A stretch of 64,000 nt of DNA, taken from the NCBI GenBank assembly GCA_963815645.1, contig CAWFHL010000001.1, positions 186,001 to 250,000 on the forward strand. The letters run 5' to 3'. The notes under the pieces were generated by a model. It saw only the letters and a program-made list of their open reading frames with translations, was not told the origin of the DNA and made no database searches. Source of the DNA: JBBRHQ01 sp963815645 (GTDB lineage: Bacteria > Actinomycetota > Thermoleophilia > Solirubrobacterales > 70-9). Below, one piece after another: positions 43,782-53,637 of the stretch; position 1 is the stretch's first letter, and each line of letters starts with the position of its first letter. The position numbers were made by a program, and so were the translations under genes.

Positions 43782-44890
43782 CCGGCCTCTCTCCGAACCC
43801 GGGGCGAGACCCCGCAGACGACCTCGTAGTTGATCGTCCCCAGACGGCGTGCCACTTCCTCGGCGAGGATCGCCTCAGCCCCCTGGGCGCCGATCAGGAC
43901 CGCCGGGGCACCCGGGCTGACCTCGGTCTCAGGCCCGAGGTCGACGGTCAGATTGTCCATGGAGATCGTCCCGATCAGCGGCCTGCGTCGCTCAGCGACC
44001 AGGACCTCCGCATTGTTCGAGAGCCCCCGCCGCACCCCGTCGCCGTAGCCGATCGGGAGCACCCCGACCCAGGTGTCGGCGGTCGCGACCCAGGTGCGCC
44101 CGTACCCTGCGCTGTCGCCGACCCTGAACCGCTTCACGTCGGCGACGTAGGAGTGCAGCTCCATCGCCGGCTTGAGGCCACGCCGGCGCGGGTCGCCCTG
44201 AAACGGATCGAGGCCGTAGATCGCGACCCCACAGCGGGCCATGTCGAAGTGGGAGCGCGCCTCGCGCAGAGTTGCGGCGCTGTTGGCAGCGTGAACAAGC
44301 ACCCCGGCGAACTCGGCTCGCACCGCCCCCGCGACGGCCTCGAACCGCACCAGCTGCTCTTCGAAGAACCCATTTTCGGTCTCATCGGCGGTGGCGAAAT
44401 GAGTCCAGACCCCGGCCAGCTCGAGGTCGGGATCGGCGGCGCAGGCCCGGGCCAGGCGGAGCACCTCGGCCGGGTCCGGGTTCCCGAGCCGGCCCATGCC
44501 ACTGTCGTGCTTGACGTGGACCCTGGCGGGCCGGCCGAGCGCACGCGCCCGGTCCGCGAGCAGGGCCCGGAACCCCTCGCTCCAAACGTTGATCTCCGAC
44601 CCCGCCCCGAGCGCGATGTCGACCTCGCCCGGCGTCAGCGCGCCCATCGTCAGCAGGGGGACGACGGGGTTCCGCGCGACCAGGCTGCCCGCCTCGGCGG
44701 CCGTGGCGACCCCCAGCCAGCTCGCGCCGCCCTTCAGGGCCGCGTCGGCGCAGGCGGTGGCGCCATGACCGTAGCCGTCGGCCTTGACCACCGCGCAGAG
44801 CCGCGTGCCGCCGCTCAACCGGCCGGCGAGCAGAGCGCAGTTTCGCTCTACTGCGGCGAGGTCAATCCGCGCCAGGGCGCGCTCAGGCAT
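43778..44890 (-). CDS. alr: Alanine racemase
   Basis: A 370-residue PLP enzyme making D-alanine for peptidoglycan. The PLP lysine is Lys36 in VVKADGYGHGA; the second catalytic residue is the Tyr in AGYGRTW. The C-terminal beta domain contains DNLTVDLG and TINYEVVCG. It overlaps the upstream nnr gene by eight bases and the downstream cca gene by four, forming a compact operon. Confidence 0.96.
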   Translation of the reverse strand: MPERALARIDLAAVERNCALLAGRLSGGTRLCAVVKADGYGHGATACADAALKGGASWLGVATAAEAGSLVARNPVVPLLTMGALTPGEVDIALGAGSEINVWSEGFRALLADRARALGRPARVHVKHDSGMGRLGNPDPAEVLRLARACAADPDLELAGVWTHFATADETENGFFEEQLVRFEAVAGAVRAEFAGVLVHAANSAATLREARSHFDMARCGVAIYGLDPFQGDPRRRGLKPAMELHSYVADVKRFRVGDSAGYGRTWVATADTWVGVLPIGYGDGVRRGLSNNAEVLVAERRRPLIGTISMDNLTVDLGPETEVSPGAPAVLIGAQGAEAILAEEVARRLGTINYEVVCGVSPRVRREAG

Positions 44891-46401
44891 CCGTCGCCAG
44901 CCCGGCCGGGATCGAATCGATCACGTCGCTGGCGATCACCGACTCGGCCGCCCCGATCCTTCCCGCCGCGTCGGCCCCCGCCCGGGAGTGGGCGACGACC
45001 GCGGCGCAGGCGGCGGCGAAGGGCTGCAGCCCCCGGGCGAGCAGTGCCGCCGTCATCCCCGAGAGGACGTCACCGGTTCCCGCGGTCGCCAGCCCGGGAG
45101 CCGAGATCGCGTTCACCCCGACTCTCTCGCCATCGGTGACGATCGTGTCGTCCCCCTTGAGCACGACGACGGCGCGCGGCGGCGACCGCCGCCTCCCTCG
45201 CCGAGTCGAGGCGGCGCCCGGATATCTCCTCCGAGGAGCGCTCTAGCAGCCGCCCCAGCTCGCCCGCATGGGGGGTGAGGACGGTCGGCCGGCTGCGCGC
45301 AGCGATCCTCCCGAGATCTCCCGAGAAGGCGTTGAGGCCGTCGGCGTCGATCACCAGGGGCGCGTCGATCGCCCCGGCGATCTCCCGGGCCATCCCAGCG
45401 GCAGAGGGGTGACGACCGAGGCCCGGGCCGAGGACCCCGGCGGCGGCGCGCTCGAAGGCTGCCACCACGCTCTCGGCCGAGGCGGCGACCAGGCGCCCGT
45501 CCTCGCTGGTGCAGCCGACCGACATCACCTCGGTCAGCTTCTGTTCGAAGATCGACTCCAGCTCGTCGGGGACGGCGACCGTCGCGTAGCCGGCGCCGCT
45601 GCGGATCGCCGCCTCGGCCGCCATGCAAATCGAGCCGGTGAGGCCGCGGGACCCTCCCGCCAGCACAACCTGCCCGGAGGTGAACTTGTTCGAGTCCGAC
45701 CCGCGGCGGGGAGTCAGCCTCAGCACCCGTGGGTCGATCACCCCGGCTGCGGGCTCCGCCGGCGCCCCGTCAGGGATCCCGATCGGGGCGATCCGCAGCT
45801 CCCCGCCGGCGTGCTTTCCGGGGGCGATCAGGTGCCCGACCTTGGCGGCGTGGAAGGTGACTGTGACCGCTGCACTGATGGCGGCGCCCTCTATCTCCCC
45901 GCTGGAGGCATCGACCCCGGAGGCGATGTCGGCGGCGATGACCGGGGCGTCGCAGTCGTTGATCGCCGCGATCGCGCCTGCTGCGGGCGGACGCGCCGCG
46001 CCGCTGAAACCGGTGCCGAAGATCGCGTCGACGACCGCGCCGGATCCCTCCAACCGGTGGGGGAGCGAGCCGGCATCGACCGTCTCGACGGAGGCGAACC
46101 GCTCCAGATTGACAGCGGCATCCCCTTGCATCTCCTCCCCCGGCCAGAGCAGCAGCGCCTCGACCTCGAAGCCGGTCTCGGCCAGGAGGCGGGCGGCGAC
46201 CAGGCCATCGCCGCCGTTATTGCCCTTGCCGCAGATCACCCGCACCGGGCCCTGCGGGGAGAGTTCGGTGACGGCGGAGGCGAGCGCGGCGCCCGCGGTC
46301 TCCATCAGCTCCAGCGAGGGGACGCCGCGCTCCTCGATCGCCCAGCGATCGATCTCGCGCATAGCGCCAGCGTCATAGAGAGGATGCAGCCACGGTTCCA
46401 T
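44883..46401 (-). CDS. nnr: Bifunctional NAD(P)H-hydrate epimerase/dehydratase (frameshifted)
   Basis: Repairs damaged NAD(P)H hydrates. The N-terminal epimerase domain (about 1-210) contains CGKGNNGGDGLVAARLL and IFGTGFSGAARPP. The C-terminal dehydratase domain contains GSRGLTGSICMAAEAAIRSG and, after a frameshift near 45170, VVVLKGDDTIVTDGERVGVN and the nucleotide motif GTGDVLSGM. Both sides of the shift are fully conserved, so a one-base error is likely. The downstream frame ends at 44883, overlapping alr. Confidence 0.9.
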
Positions 46402-46472
46402 CGCCGCCAGCGTACCGACGGGCCGGACGCGTCCCGGCGACCGCCACGGCGCCTAGTCTGGGCCCGACGCCG

Positions 46473-47267
46473 ATGAGGAAACCGACCTCGCCGCAGCCCC
46501 TGGGCGCTGCCGCGGCAGCCCTCCCGCTCGTCCTGGCATTGCTGGTTTCCGGCTGCGGCGGCAGTGGCGAGGACTTCGTCGCCCAGGCCGATGGCATCTG
46601 CACCGACCAGGCTCTCCGGGTCAACCGCGTCCTCGCTGACGGCCGCACGCCGCGAACCGCCACCGAGGCGGCGGCCCGGGACTCCGAGTTGCTGCCAATC
46701 GAGCGCGAGGCGGTCACCCGTCTGGGGGACCTCGATCCTCCGCAGGGAAGGGACGGCGACGCCTACCGGGGCTTCCTCGCCGCCCGCAGGCTCGCCCTGC
46801 GGCTCAGCGGGGGCCGGGCTCGGGCCGCGCGCCGGCGCGCCGGCGCCGCCTATGCGGCGATCGGCGCCCGTCGCGAGCGGATCGTCGCGGAAGCCGACGC
46901 CCGCGCTTCCCGTGCCGGGCTGCTCGCCTGCGCCGAACGGCTCTCGCGAGGGGCGGCTCGGGCGGTACGGGCCGCGATCAACCGGATCGCAACCAGTCCC
47001 GACCCGTCACTCTGCAGCGAGCTGTTCACTGCGGCCTTCGTCCGCTCCCGGTTCGGTGATCCTGGCGGGTGCCGCCACCGCCAGAGGCAGCCGCAAAGCG
47101 CCGCCCGCTCGGTCGAGATCGGCGACCTCCGCGGGATCGACGGCGTCTACGCGCTGGCGACGATCGTCCCCCGCGGGGGAGATTCCGTGGGGCAGCGGAT
47201 GCAGCTCGGGATGCTCTACGAGCACGGCGCCTACCGGGCGGATTCGCTGGCGCCACTCAGAAACTGA
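46473..47267 (+). CDS. Lipoprotein, hypothetical
   Basis: 264 residues with a lipoprotein signal (LALLVSGC). The mature part is helix-rich and Arg/Ala-rich, with a few cysteines (DGICTDQALRVNRV, LLACAERL, SLCSELF), and ends in a beta-like segment (YALATIVPRGGDSVG). I do not recognise the family. It converges with acpS, and the 3-copy repeat array separates them. Confidence 0.7.
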   Translation: MRKPTSPQPLGAAAAALPLVLALLVSGCGGSGEDFVAQADGICTDQALRVNRVLADGRTPRTATEAAARDSELLPIEREAVTRLGDLDPPQGRDGDAYRGFLAARRLALRLSGGRARAARRRAGAAYAAIGARRERIVAEADARASRAGLLACAERLSRGAARAVRAAINRIATSPDPSLCSELFTAAFVRSRFGDPGGCRHRQRQPQSAARSVEIGDLRGIDGVYALATIVPRGGDSVGQRMQLGMLYEHGAYRADSLAPLRN

Positions 47268-47269
47268 GA

Positions 47270-47489
47270 GCCGGCATGGAACTACTTGCGGCGGCTGCGC
47301 CGCCTGACATGCCTGTGCCGGCGCTAACACCGCGCCGGCAAACGCGGAATGACTTGCGGCGGCTGCGCCGCCTGACATGCCTGTGCCGGCGCTAACACCG
47401 CGCCGGCAAACGCGGAATGACTTGCGGCGGCTGCGCCGCCTGACATGCCTGTGCCGGCGCTAACACCGCGCCGGCATGGAACTACTTGT
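47270..47489. repeat. Two-hairpin intergenic repeat, locus D (three tandem copies)
   Basis: Three copies start at 47284, 47352 and 47420, with a 68-base period and identical 12-base linkers (AAACGCGGAATG). The array is bounded on both sides by GCCGGCATGGAACTACTTG, so the outer linker also repeats. The copies are almost identical to each other. The array lies between convergent stops, and the acpS stop codon falls inside the right boundary. Confidence 0.92.
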
Positions 47490-47850
47490 TGGTCTGGGCC
47501 ATTGCCACCGCCGCCGCCATCTCCCCCGAGTGGGTGAGCGAGATGCTTACCTCCGAGATCCCCAGTTTCGCCGCGGTCTCCGCTGCTCGCCCGTGCAGCC
47601 GGATCGAAGGGGGCTGACCCGCGACCACCTCGATCTCGCGCAGGCCGAGGGCTCCCCGCAACCCGAGGGCCTTGAATACCGCCTCCTTGGCGGCGAAGCG
47701 GGCCGCCAGATGACGGGCCGGGCGGCTGCGGGCACGGGCGTAGTCGAGCTCGGCATCGGTGAACACGCGTGGTGCAAGGCCGGGGTGCCGGTCCAGGGCC
47801 CGCTCGAGGCGGTCGACCTCGAGCAGGTCGATTCCCACCCCGGCGCCCAT
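47482..47850 (-). CDS. acpS: Holo-[acyl-carrier-protein] synthase
   Basis: 122 residues. GVGIDLLEVDR (metal-binding Asp8) and RFAAKEAVFKAL (catalytic Glu/Lys) are the two AcpS signatures. It transfers phosphopantetheine from CoA to acyl carrier protein. Its stop codon lies within the edge of the repeat array, so the last residues (AMAQTNK) may be affected by the repeat's insertion. Confidence 0.95.
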   Translation of the reverse strand: MGAGVGIDLLEVDRLERALDRHPGLAPRVFTDAELDYARARSRPARHLAARFAAKEAVFKALGLRGALGLREIEVVAGQPPSIRLHGRAAETAAKLGISEVSISLTHSGEMAAAVAMAQTNK

Positions 47851-47860
47851 CCGGGCCAGC

Positions 47861-49417
47861 TCAGTCCCCGACTTTGAGCACGATCTTCGCTGTCGTCAGG
47901 TCGCCGGAGCTGCCGGCCCCGATCGCGGCGAAGTCGAGCTTCTGCAGGTAGGGCCTGGCCTGTAGGTAGCCGGAATCCGATCCCACCCCCATCGACTCCG
48001 CCAGCTGCAGCACGGTGGGGATGTCGACGAACCCGGCGAGGTCGGTCCCGTCGAGCGACTTGGCGGCGTCCGTGAAGGCGGAGCTCGAGTCGAGCGTCTG
48101 GCCCGAGCCTCCAGAGAGCGCCTCCCTGGTGGCCTTCTGACCGTAGCCGATGACGATCCGGTCACCCTTGAGGACGACCTCGACCGGCTGCTGCCCGAGA
48201 TCCTGCGGATCGCTGATCGAGAACCCTCCAGGGATCTGTCTGAAGCCGGTCGCGCCCGCGGCGCGCAGCAGGTCGGTGAGCTTGCCGAGATTCTCGGAGG
48301 CCGCCTGCGGGTCCTTTGCCCCGATCACCAGGGCGCCCCCGAGGTCGGATCGGCCGGTGCCCTCGATGAACAGCCCGACGTCGCCGATCGAGGAGGCTAT
48401 CTTGTCGATGTCGATGCCCTGCTGGGCGAGCGCGCTCTTGAACTGGCCCGGGGGAATGCTGCCCGGGATCCCGTTCTTGTCGATGCCGTTGACGATCTTC
48501 TGCGCCTGCTCGCCGACGTCCGGGCTCGCGAATGCCGCCCACGAGCCCGCCGGGAAGGAGCCGATGAAGTCGGTCAGCCCGGCGGCGTCGATGCCTCCGC
48601 CGGCGTTGGTGCTGACGTCTATCTCGACCTGGTCGGAGGCCGCGACGACGCTTGCCAGCGCGGTCGAGTCGCTGACGTTGAAGCCCAGCGAGCTGTAGAA
48701 GTCGAGCACTTGCCGGTCGACCTGACCCCCGGCCGAGTTGATCAGCGCACCGATGTCCACGTAGGCGTCGGCGAGGCTGTCATCGGGGGCCTTGGAGACC
48801 GCGTCGGTGTACTTGCTCTCGTCCGCCAGCGAGTCGCCCTTGGAGGCGTCGACTGCCGACTCGAAGGTCCGCTTGTCCTCGCCGAGGACGACGAAGTCGT
48901 CGACCACGCCGACCGTGGTGCCGTCGTCGGTGGCGGTGGAATAGTCGACGCCCTGGTAGGAGCCCTGGGTCACGGGGGAGTCGGAGGTCTGCGCCAACTT
49001 GTCGACGAAGGACTTGGCCGCATTCTCGTCGGTGCTCTGGAAGACCGCGCCGACGCCTGAGAAGTCCGAGCCGTTGTAGTGGTTAAAGAAGACCCCCGCC
49101 TTCTCACCCAGCCACGGCTCGATGTCGTCCTCGAAGCTCATCTTGCCGCCCGACTGGGAGATCCCCGAATCGATCTGGTCGACGATCAGGGTGCCGGGAT
49201 CGCTGATCCCCGCCAGGTTCTTGGAGAGCTGCTCGATGTTGGTCTTCATGTCCCCTTCCGGCTTCACCGTCGCCTCCACGAACAGGGGCGAGTCGGGGGG
49301 GGCCAGGCTGGCCGGGTCACTGCTTCCGCTGCTGCTGGAGCCGCCGCACCCGGCGATCGCGAATACCGCCAGAGCGGCGCTGGACAGGACGAGAGAGACA
49401 CGGTTTCGAGTATTCAT
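47861..49417 (-). CDS. DUF3352 family lipoprotein
   Basis: 518 residues with a lipoprotein signal (VFAIAGCGG). The large extracytoplasmic domain contains PDSPLFVEATVKP, EPWLGEKAGVFF and repeated strand-helix units typical of DUF3352 proteins of unknown function, which are common in Thermoleophilia and cyanobacteria. Low-complexity Ser/Gly follows the lipidated Cys. It is 43 bases downstream of the glmS stop region and on the same strand, with acpS next. Confidence 0.85.
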   Translation of the reverse strand: MNTRNRVSLVLSSAALAVFAIAGCGGSSSSGSSDPASLAPPDSPLFVEATVKPEGDMKTNIEQLSKNLAGISDPGTLIVDQIDSGISQSGGKMSFEDDIEPWLGEKAGVFFNHYNGSDFSGVGAVFQSTDENAAKSFVDKLAQTSDSPVTQGSYQGVDYSTATDDGTTVGVVDDFVVLGEDKRTFESAVDASKGDSLADESKYTDAVSKAPDDSLADAYVDIGALINSAGGQVDRQVLDFYSSLGFNVSDSTALASVVAASDQVEIDVSTNAGGGIDAAGLTDFIGSFPAGSWAAFASPDVGEQAQKIVNGIDKNGIPGSIPPGQFKSALAQQGIDIDKIASSIGDVGLFIEGTGRSDLGGALVIGAKDPQAASENLGKLTDLLRAAGATGFRQIPGGFSISDPQDLGQQPVEVVLKGDRIVIGYGQKATREALSGGSGQTLDSSSAFTDAAKSLDGTDLAGFVDIPTVLQLAESMGVGSDSGYLQARPYLQKLDFAAIGAGSSGDLTTAKIVLKVGD

Positions 49418-49467
49418 AGGCCGCGCATCGTAGCGACGGGTCAGACGTCAACCTGCCGGCGCCGCGG

Positions 49468-51324
49468 TCACTCGACCGTGACTGTCTTCGCCAGGTTCCG
49501 GGGCTGGTCGACGTTGAGCTCGTTGAGCCGGGCGATGTGGTAGGCGAGCAGTTGCAGTGGCAGGATGGCGAGGATCGGCTGCAGGATCCAGTCGGTGCGC
49601 TGGACCTCGATCGTCTGGTCGGCGACTTCCTCCACCCGGCCGCTGCCGGCCGTGGCGATCCCGATCGTGTCGGCACCCCGGGCGCGGACCTCCTCGACGT
49701 TCGACAGCATCTTGTCCAGTACCGGGCTGTCGGTCGCGACGCAGACCACAGGGGTCGAGGTGTCGAGAAGCGCGATCGGCCCGTGCTTCATCTCCCCGGC
49801 GGCATAGGCGTCGGTGGGGATGTAGGAGATCTCCTTCAGTTTCAGGGCCCCTTCGAGGCAGACGGGTAGCCCGATGTGGCGACCGAGATAGAGGAAGAAC
49901 CGCTGCTGGTAATGGCTGCGGGCAATCGCCTGCACCCGTTTCTCGACACTGTCGATTGTCTGCGTGATCTTCGACGGGATAGCCTTCAGCTCGACCACCA
50001 GCTCGGAGACCCGCTCCGGCGGGAGCGTTCCGCGCAGCTGCGCCAGGCGCAGGCCGAGCAGGTACATCGCCGCCACCTGTGCGACGAAGGTCTTCGTCGC
50101 AGCGACGCCGATCTCGAGGCCGGCGCGGGTGTAGAGGACCGAGTCGGCGTCCCTGGTCGCCTGGCTTCCCATGATGTTGGTTATCGCCAGCACGGTGGCC
50201 CCGTTCTCGCGGGCGAGCCGCATCGCCGCCAGGGTGTCGGCGGTCTCCCCTGACTGGGTGATCCCAACCACCAGATCGCCCTTTCCGATCACCGGGTTGC
50301 GGTAGCGGTACTCAGAGGCTATATCCATCTCCACCGGCACCCGGGCCCATTCCTCGATCGCGTACCGGCCGACCAGGCCCGCGTGGTAGGAGGTACCGCA
50401 GGCGACGATCACGATCCGGTTGAGGCTGCGCAGGAACTCGTGATCGAGCTCGACCTCGGAGAGATCGACCCCGTTGTCGGTTGGAAGTCGGTCGCCGATC
50501 GTCTCGGCGACCGCCTCGGCCTGCTCGTGAATCTCCTTCATCATGAATGTCGGGTAGCCGCCCTTCTCGGCCGCGTCCTCGTCCCAGGTGACTTCCTCAA
50601 CATCCCGCTCCACCGGAGCCCCCTCGGCGTCAGTGATGCTGATCCCAGAAGCGTCGACGGTGACGATCTCACCGTTCTCGATCATCATCACCCGCCTGGT
50701 CTCGGCCAGGAAGGCCGGAATCGCCGAGGCGAGGAAGGTCTCGCCGTCGCCGATCCCGGCGATCAGCGGGCACTCCTCGCGGGCGCCGACCAGCAGCTCG
50801 GGCTGATCGGCGCATGCTGCGACGAAGGCGTAGTGGCCGCGCAGCTCGCCGAACGACACCCTGACCGCCTCCGTGATGTCGCCTTCGTAGTTGCGCTCGA
50901 TCAGATGGGCGACGATCTCGGCGTCGGTCTCCGAACTGAACCGGTGGCCCTCGTCCTGCAGCTGGCGGCGCAACGCGGCGTGGTTCTCAACGATCCCGTT
51001 CAACACGATGTGAATGCGGTCGGTGCAATCGCTGTGCGGGTGGGCGTTCTCCTCGGTCACCCGGCCGTGGGTCGCCCAGCGAGTGTGGGCCACCCCTGTG
51101 GTCGGAGGGCGCTCTGCGACGGCGACCGCCCCTCCGTTGGAGGCGGCCTCGACGGCCGCGCGCAGGTTGGAGAGGTTGCCGACGGCGCGGATCGTCTCGA
51201 TCCGCCCGTCAGAGATCACCGAGACGCCCGCGGAGTCATAGCCGCGGTATTCGAGCTTCTCGAGGCCGGCGACCAGCAGTTCGCGACACGGCCGGGAGCC
51301 CACGTATCCGACGATTCCGCACAT
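49468..51324 (-). CDS. glmS: Glutamine-fructose-6-phosphate aminotransferase
   Basis: 618 residues. The N-terminal nucleophile is Cys2 (MCGIVGYVG); the glutaminase domain has THTRWATHG-like VAHTRWATHG. Two SIS domains follow (CGTSYHAGLVGRYAIEEW, QSGETADTLAAMRLA), and the protein ends with the invariant LAKTVTVE. It makes glucosamine-6-phosphate for cell wall synthesis. It lies next to glmM, the following pathway step. No glmS-type ribozyme is evident in the short upstream gap. Confidence 0.97.
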   Translation of the reverse strand: MCGIVGYVGSRPCRELLVAGLEKLEYRGYDSAGVSVISDGRIETIRAVGNLSNLRAAVEAASNGGAVAVAERPPTTGVAHTRWATHGRVTEENAHPHSDCTDRIHIVLNGIVENHAALRRQLQDEGHRFSSETDAEIVAHLIERNYEGDITEAVRVSFGELRGHYAFVAACADQPELLVGAREECPLIAGIGDGETFLASAIPAFLAETRRVMMIENGEIVTVDASGISITDAEGAPVERDVEEVTWDEDAAEKGGYPTFMMKEIHEQAEAVAETIGDRLPTDNGVDLSEVELDHEFLRSLNRIVIVACGTSYHAGLVGRYAIEEWARVPVEMDIASEYRYRNPVIGKGDLVVGITQSGETADTLAAMRLARENGATVLAITNIMGSQATRDADSVLYTRAGLEIGVAATKTFVAQVAAMYLLGLRLAQLRGTLPPERVSELVVELKAIPSKITQTIDSVEKRVQAIARSHYQQRFFLYLGRHIGLPVCLEGALKLKEISYIPTDAYAAGEMKHGPIALLDTSTPVVCVATDSPVLDKMLSNVEEVRARGADTIGIATAGSGRVEEVADQTIEVQRTDWILQPILAILPLQLLAYHIARLNELNVDQPRNLAKTVTVE

Positions 51325-51394
51325 GAGGAGAGGTCGGCTAAGGGTAGAGCGTTCGCGAGCGGGCGCCCGTCCGGTGAAGTCGGAGGCCCAGCCG

Positions 51395-52711
51395 TCAGGC
51401 CAGCTCGCGTCGCACCACTTCGACCAGCCGCTCGGCGACTCGCTCCGCCTCCTCGGCCTCAGGCGCCTCGACCATCACCCTGATCAGCGGCTCGGTCCCG
51501 GAGGGACGGACGAGGACCCGGCCGCGTCCCTGCAGGTCTCGGGCCTCGACCTCTGCGGCCTCCCAGACCGCGGCCGCGCCGGCGACGGACTCGAGGTCGG
51601 AGACCCCGACGTTGACGAGGGTCTGGGGGAGCTTCTCCATCACCGCGACCGAGGCGAGATCGCGCCCGGCCAGGGCCTGCATGGTCAGCAGCGCAGCGCC
51701 GATGCCGTCCCCGGTCGGGGCGTAGTCCATTGCGATGATGTGGCCGGATTGCTCCCCGCCAAGCTTCCACCCGCGGGCGCGAAGCTGCTCGAGCACGTGA
51801 CGATCGCCGACCGGCGTCGTCGCCACCTCCACCCCCGCATCCTCCATCGCCCGGTGGAAGCCGTAGTTGGTCATCACGGTCACCGCGACCCCTCCGCCGA
51901 GATCGCCCCGCTTCGCCAGGTGCCCGGCTCCGAGCGCGATCAGCTCGTCGCCGTCGTAGGCGGCGCCGGACCCGTCCACCGCCAGCACCCGATCCCCGTC
52001 GCCGTCGAAGGCGAAGCCGATCGTCGCCTCCGAGCCGGCGATCGCGTCACTGAGGTGCCCGAGGTGGGTGGAGCCACAGCCCTCGTTGATGTTGCGCCCG
52101 TCGGGCTCTGCGGCGATCGTTTCGACCCGGGCGCCGAGCCGCTCGAAGATCGCCGGGGCGGCATCGTAGGTCGAGCCGTTTGCGCAGTCGAGCATCACGC
52201 TGGCTCCCGAGAGGTCAAGCGGGAAGGCCTCCTCCAGGGCTCGCAGGTAGTCACCGAGGCCCCCGTTCAGCTCCCGCACCCGGCCGAAGCGAGCCCCGGC
52301 CGCGGCCGCGCCGTCGAGCAGCTCCTCGATCCGGACCTCGGTCTCGTCGTCAAGCTTGTAACCGTCGCCGGAGAAGAACTTGATCCCATTGTCGCCGAAC
52401 GGGTTGTGGGAGGCCGAGACGACCGCCGCCAGGTCGAGGCCATGACGGCGGGCCAGGACCGCCGCCGCCGGGGTCGGAAGGACCCCGGCCATCAGCGCGT
52501 CGCCGCCCGCTGCGGCGATTCCCGCGGCCAGAGCCGCCTCCAACATCGGCCCCGACTCGCGAGTGTCGCGGACGATCAGCACCCCGGGCCGCTCCGCCGC
52601 GCTCGCCGCCGTCGCGGCGCGGCCGAGTGACATCGCCAGCTCGGCGGTGATCGCCCTCCCGGCCTCGCCGCGGACCCCGTCGGTGCCGAAGTATCTGCGT
52701 TCCGTGGTCAG
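51395..52711 (-). CDS. glmM: Phosphoglucosamine mutase, apparent CTG start
   Basis: Converts glucosamine-6-phosphate to glucosamine-1-phosphate. The phosphoserine loop SASHNPFGDNG, the metal loop FAFDGDGDRV and the C-terminal RPSGTEPLIRVM are present. The indispensable N-terminus reads TERRYFGTDGVRGEAG and lies upstream of the first in-frame ATG (52633). The only start candidate before it is a CTG at 52709-52711, which overlaps the rpsI stop as CTGA. With it the protein is 438 residues, the normal length. Confidence 0.93.
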   Translation of the reverse strand: MTTERRYFGTDGVRGEAGRAITAELAMSLGRAATAASAAERPGVLIVRDTRESGPMLEAALAAGIAAAGGDALMAGVLPTPAAAVLARRHGLDLAAVVSASHNPFGDNGIKFFSGDGYKLDDETEVRIEELLDGAAAAGARFGRVRELNGGLGDYLRALEEAFPLDLSGASVMLDCANGSTYDAAPAIFERLGARVETIAAEPDGRNINEGCGSTHLGHLSDAIAGSEATIGFAFDGDGDRVLAVDGSGAAYDGDELIALGAGHLAKRGDLGGGVAVTVMTNYGFHRAMEDAGVEVATTPVGDRHVLEQLRARGWKLGGEQSGHIIAMDYAPTGDGIGAALLTMQALAGRDLASVAVMEKLPQTLVNVGVSDLESVAGAAAVWEAAEVEARDLQGRGRVLVRPSGTEPLIRVMVEAPEAEEAERVAERLVEVVRRELA

Positions 52712-53637
52712 CGCTTCGAGAACTGCGGCTTCTTGCGGGCCTTCTTCAGCCCCGCCTTGCGGCGCTCCTTGACCCGGGCGTCGCGCGTGAGGAAGCCCCT
52801 TCGCTTGAGATCCCCCCGCAACTCCGGGTCGATCTCGGTCAGCGCCCGCGCGATCCCGTGGCGCACCGCGCCGGCCTGGCCGCTGATCCCGCCGCCATGG
52901 ACCCGCACCCGCACATCAACGTTGTCCTCGTAGCCGGCCGAGGCCAGCGGCTGGCGCGCCATCGTCTGGTGCAAGGGGCGGGGGAAGTACTCCTCGAGCT
53001 TGCGCTCGTTGATCTCGATCTTGCCCTCGCCGGGGGTGAGGATGACCCGGGCGATCGAGCGCTTTCGCTTGCCGGTCGCCACGTAGCGCGAGCCGCTCTC
53101 CATCTGGGCCGGCGCCCTGGCGGTCGCATCCTCCTCCGTGCCGTCGGTGTTGAGCTCGGCCTCGCGACTGGCGCGCTCCTCCGCCTCCGCCTCGATCCGC
53201 GCCTTCTCCTCGGCGCTGAGCCGGGCGTCGGGCTCAACCGCGATTGGCTCCAGGTCTGCCCCTGGGGGCAGGTCGGAAGAAGCGCCCGGCTTCTCGGGGC
53301 TCGCGGCTGGTTGTGCTGCCGGCGCTTCCCCCTCGGCGGCGGCGTCGCCGGCCAAGGCGACTTCCGGATCGGCCTCGGAATCACTGCCCGATGCCTCCTC
53401 CGCTTCGCGTCCGGGGGTGTCGGGGCTAGCGGCAGGCTGTGCTTCAGTTTCGTCGGCGCTGGGTGTATCAGGCTCCGGCTCGTCGGCCTCGGGTGCACCG
53501 GACTCCGGCTCGTCGGCCTCGGTTGCGGCGTCCTCGGCCAGGGCCTCCTCGGGAGGAAGCTCCTCGGGGGTCGCCTCGGCGGCGTCGGTTTCCTCGGCCT
53601 GCTGCTCGGGACGCTCGGCGTTCTCTTCGTCGGCCAC
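52708..53637 (-). CDS. rpsI: Ribosomal protein S9 with long acidic N-terminal extension
   Basis: 309 residues. The last 126 or so are a normal S9 (YVATGKRKRSIARVIL, GGGISGQAGAVRHGIARAL, C-terminal KKARKKPQFSKR whose tail reaches the ribosomal P site). The first 183 residues are a low-complexity extension rich in Glu, Ala, Pro, Asp and Ser, strongly acidic, ending with a helical EEKARIEAEAEERASREAEL. Actinobacterial S9 often has a short extension, but this is unusually long. GTG 53637 overlaps the rplM stop (TAGTG). Confidence 0.93.
   Translation of the reverse strand: MADEENAERPEQQAEETDAAEATPEELPPEEALAEDAATEADEPESGAPEADEPEPDTPSADETEAQPAASPDTPGREAEEASGSDSEADPEVALAGDAAAEGEAPAAQPAASPEKPGASSDLPPGADLEPIAVEPDARLSAEEKARIEAEAEERASREAELNTDGTEEDATARAPAQMESGSRYVATGKRKRSIARVILTPGEGKIEINERKLEEYFPRPLHQTMARQPLASAGYEDNVDVRVRVHGGGISGQAGAVRHGIARALTEIDPELRGDLKRRGFLTRDARVKERRKAGLKKARKKPQFSKR

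Noticed and set aside
47284..47475. Regular 68-base repeats considered as a CRISPR array
   Set aside because: Linkers are only 12 bases and identical, the units contain two hairpins, and no cas genes are near.
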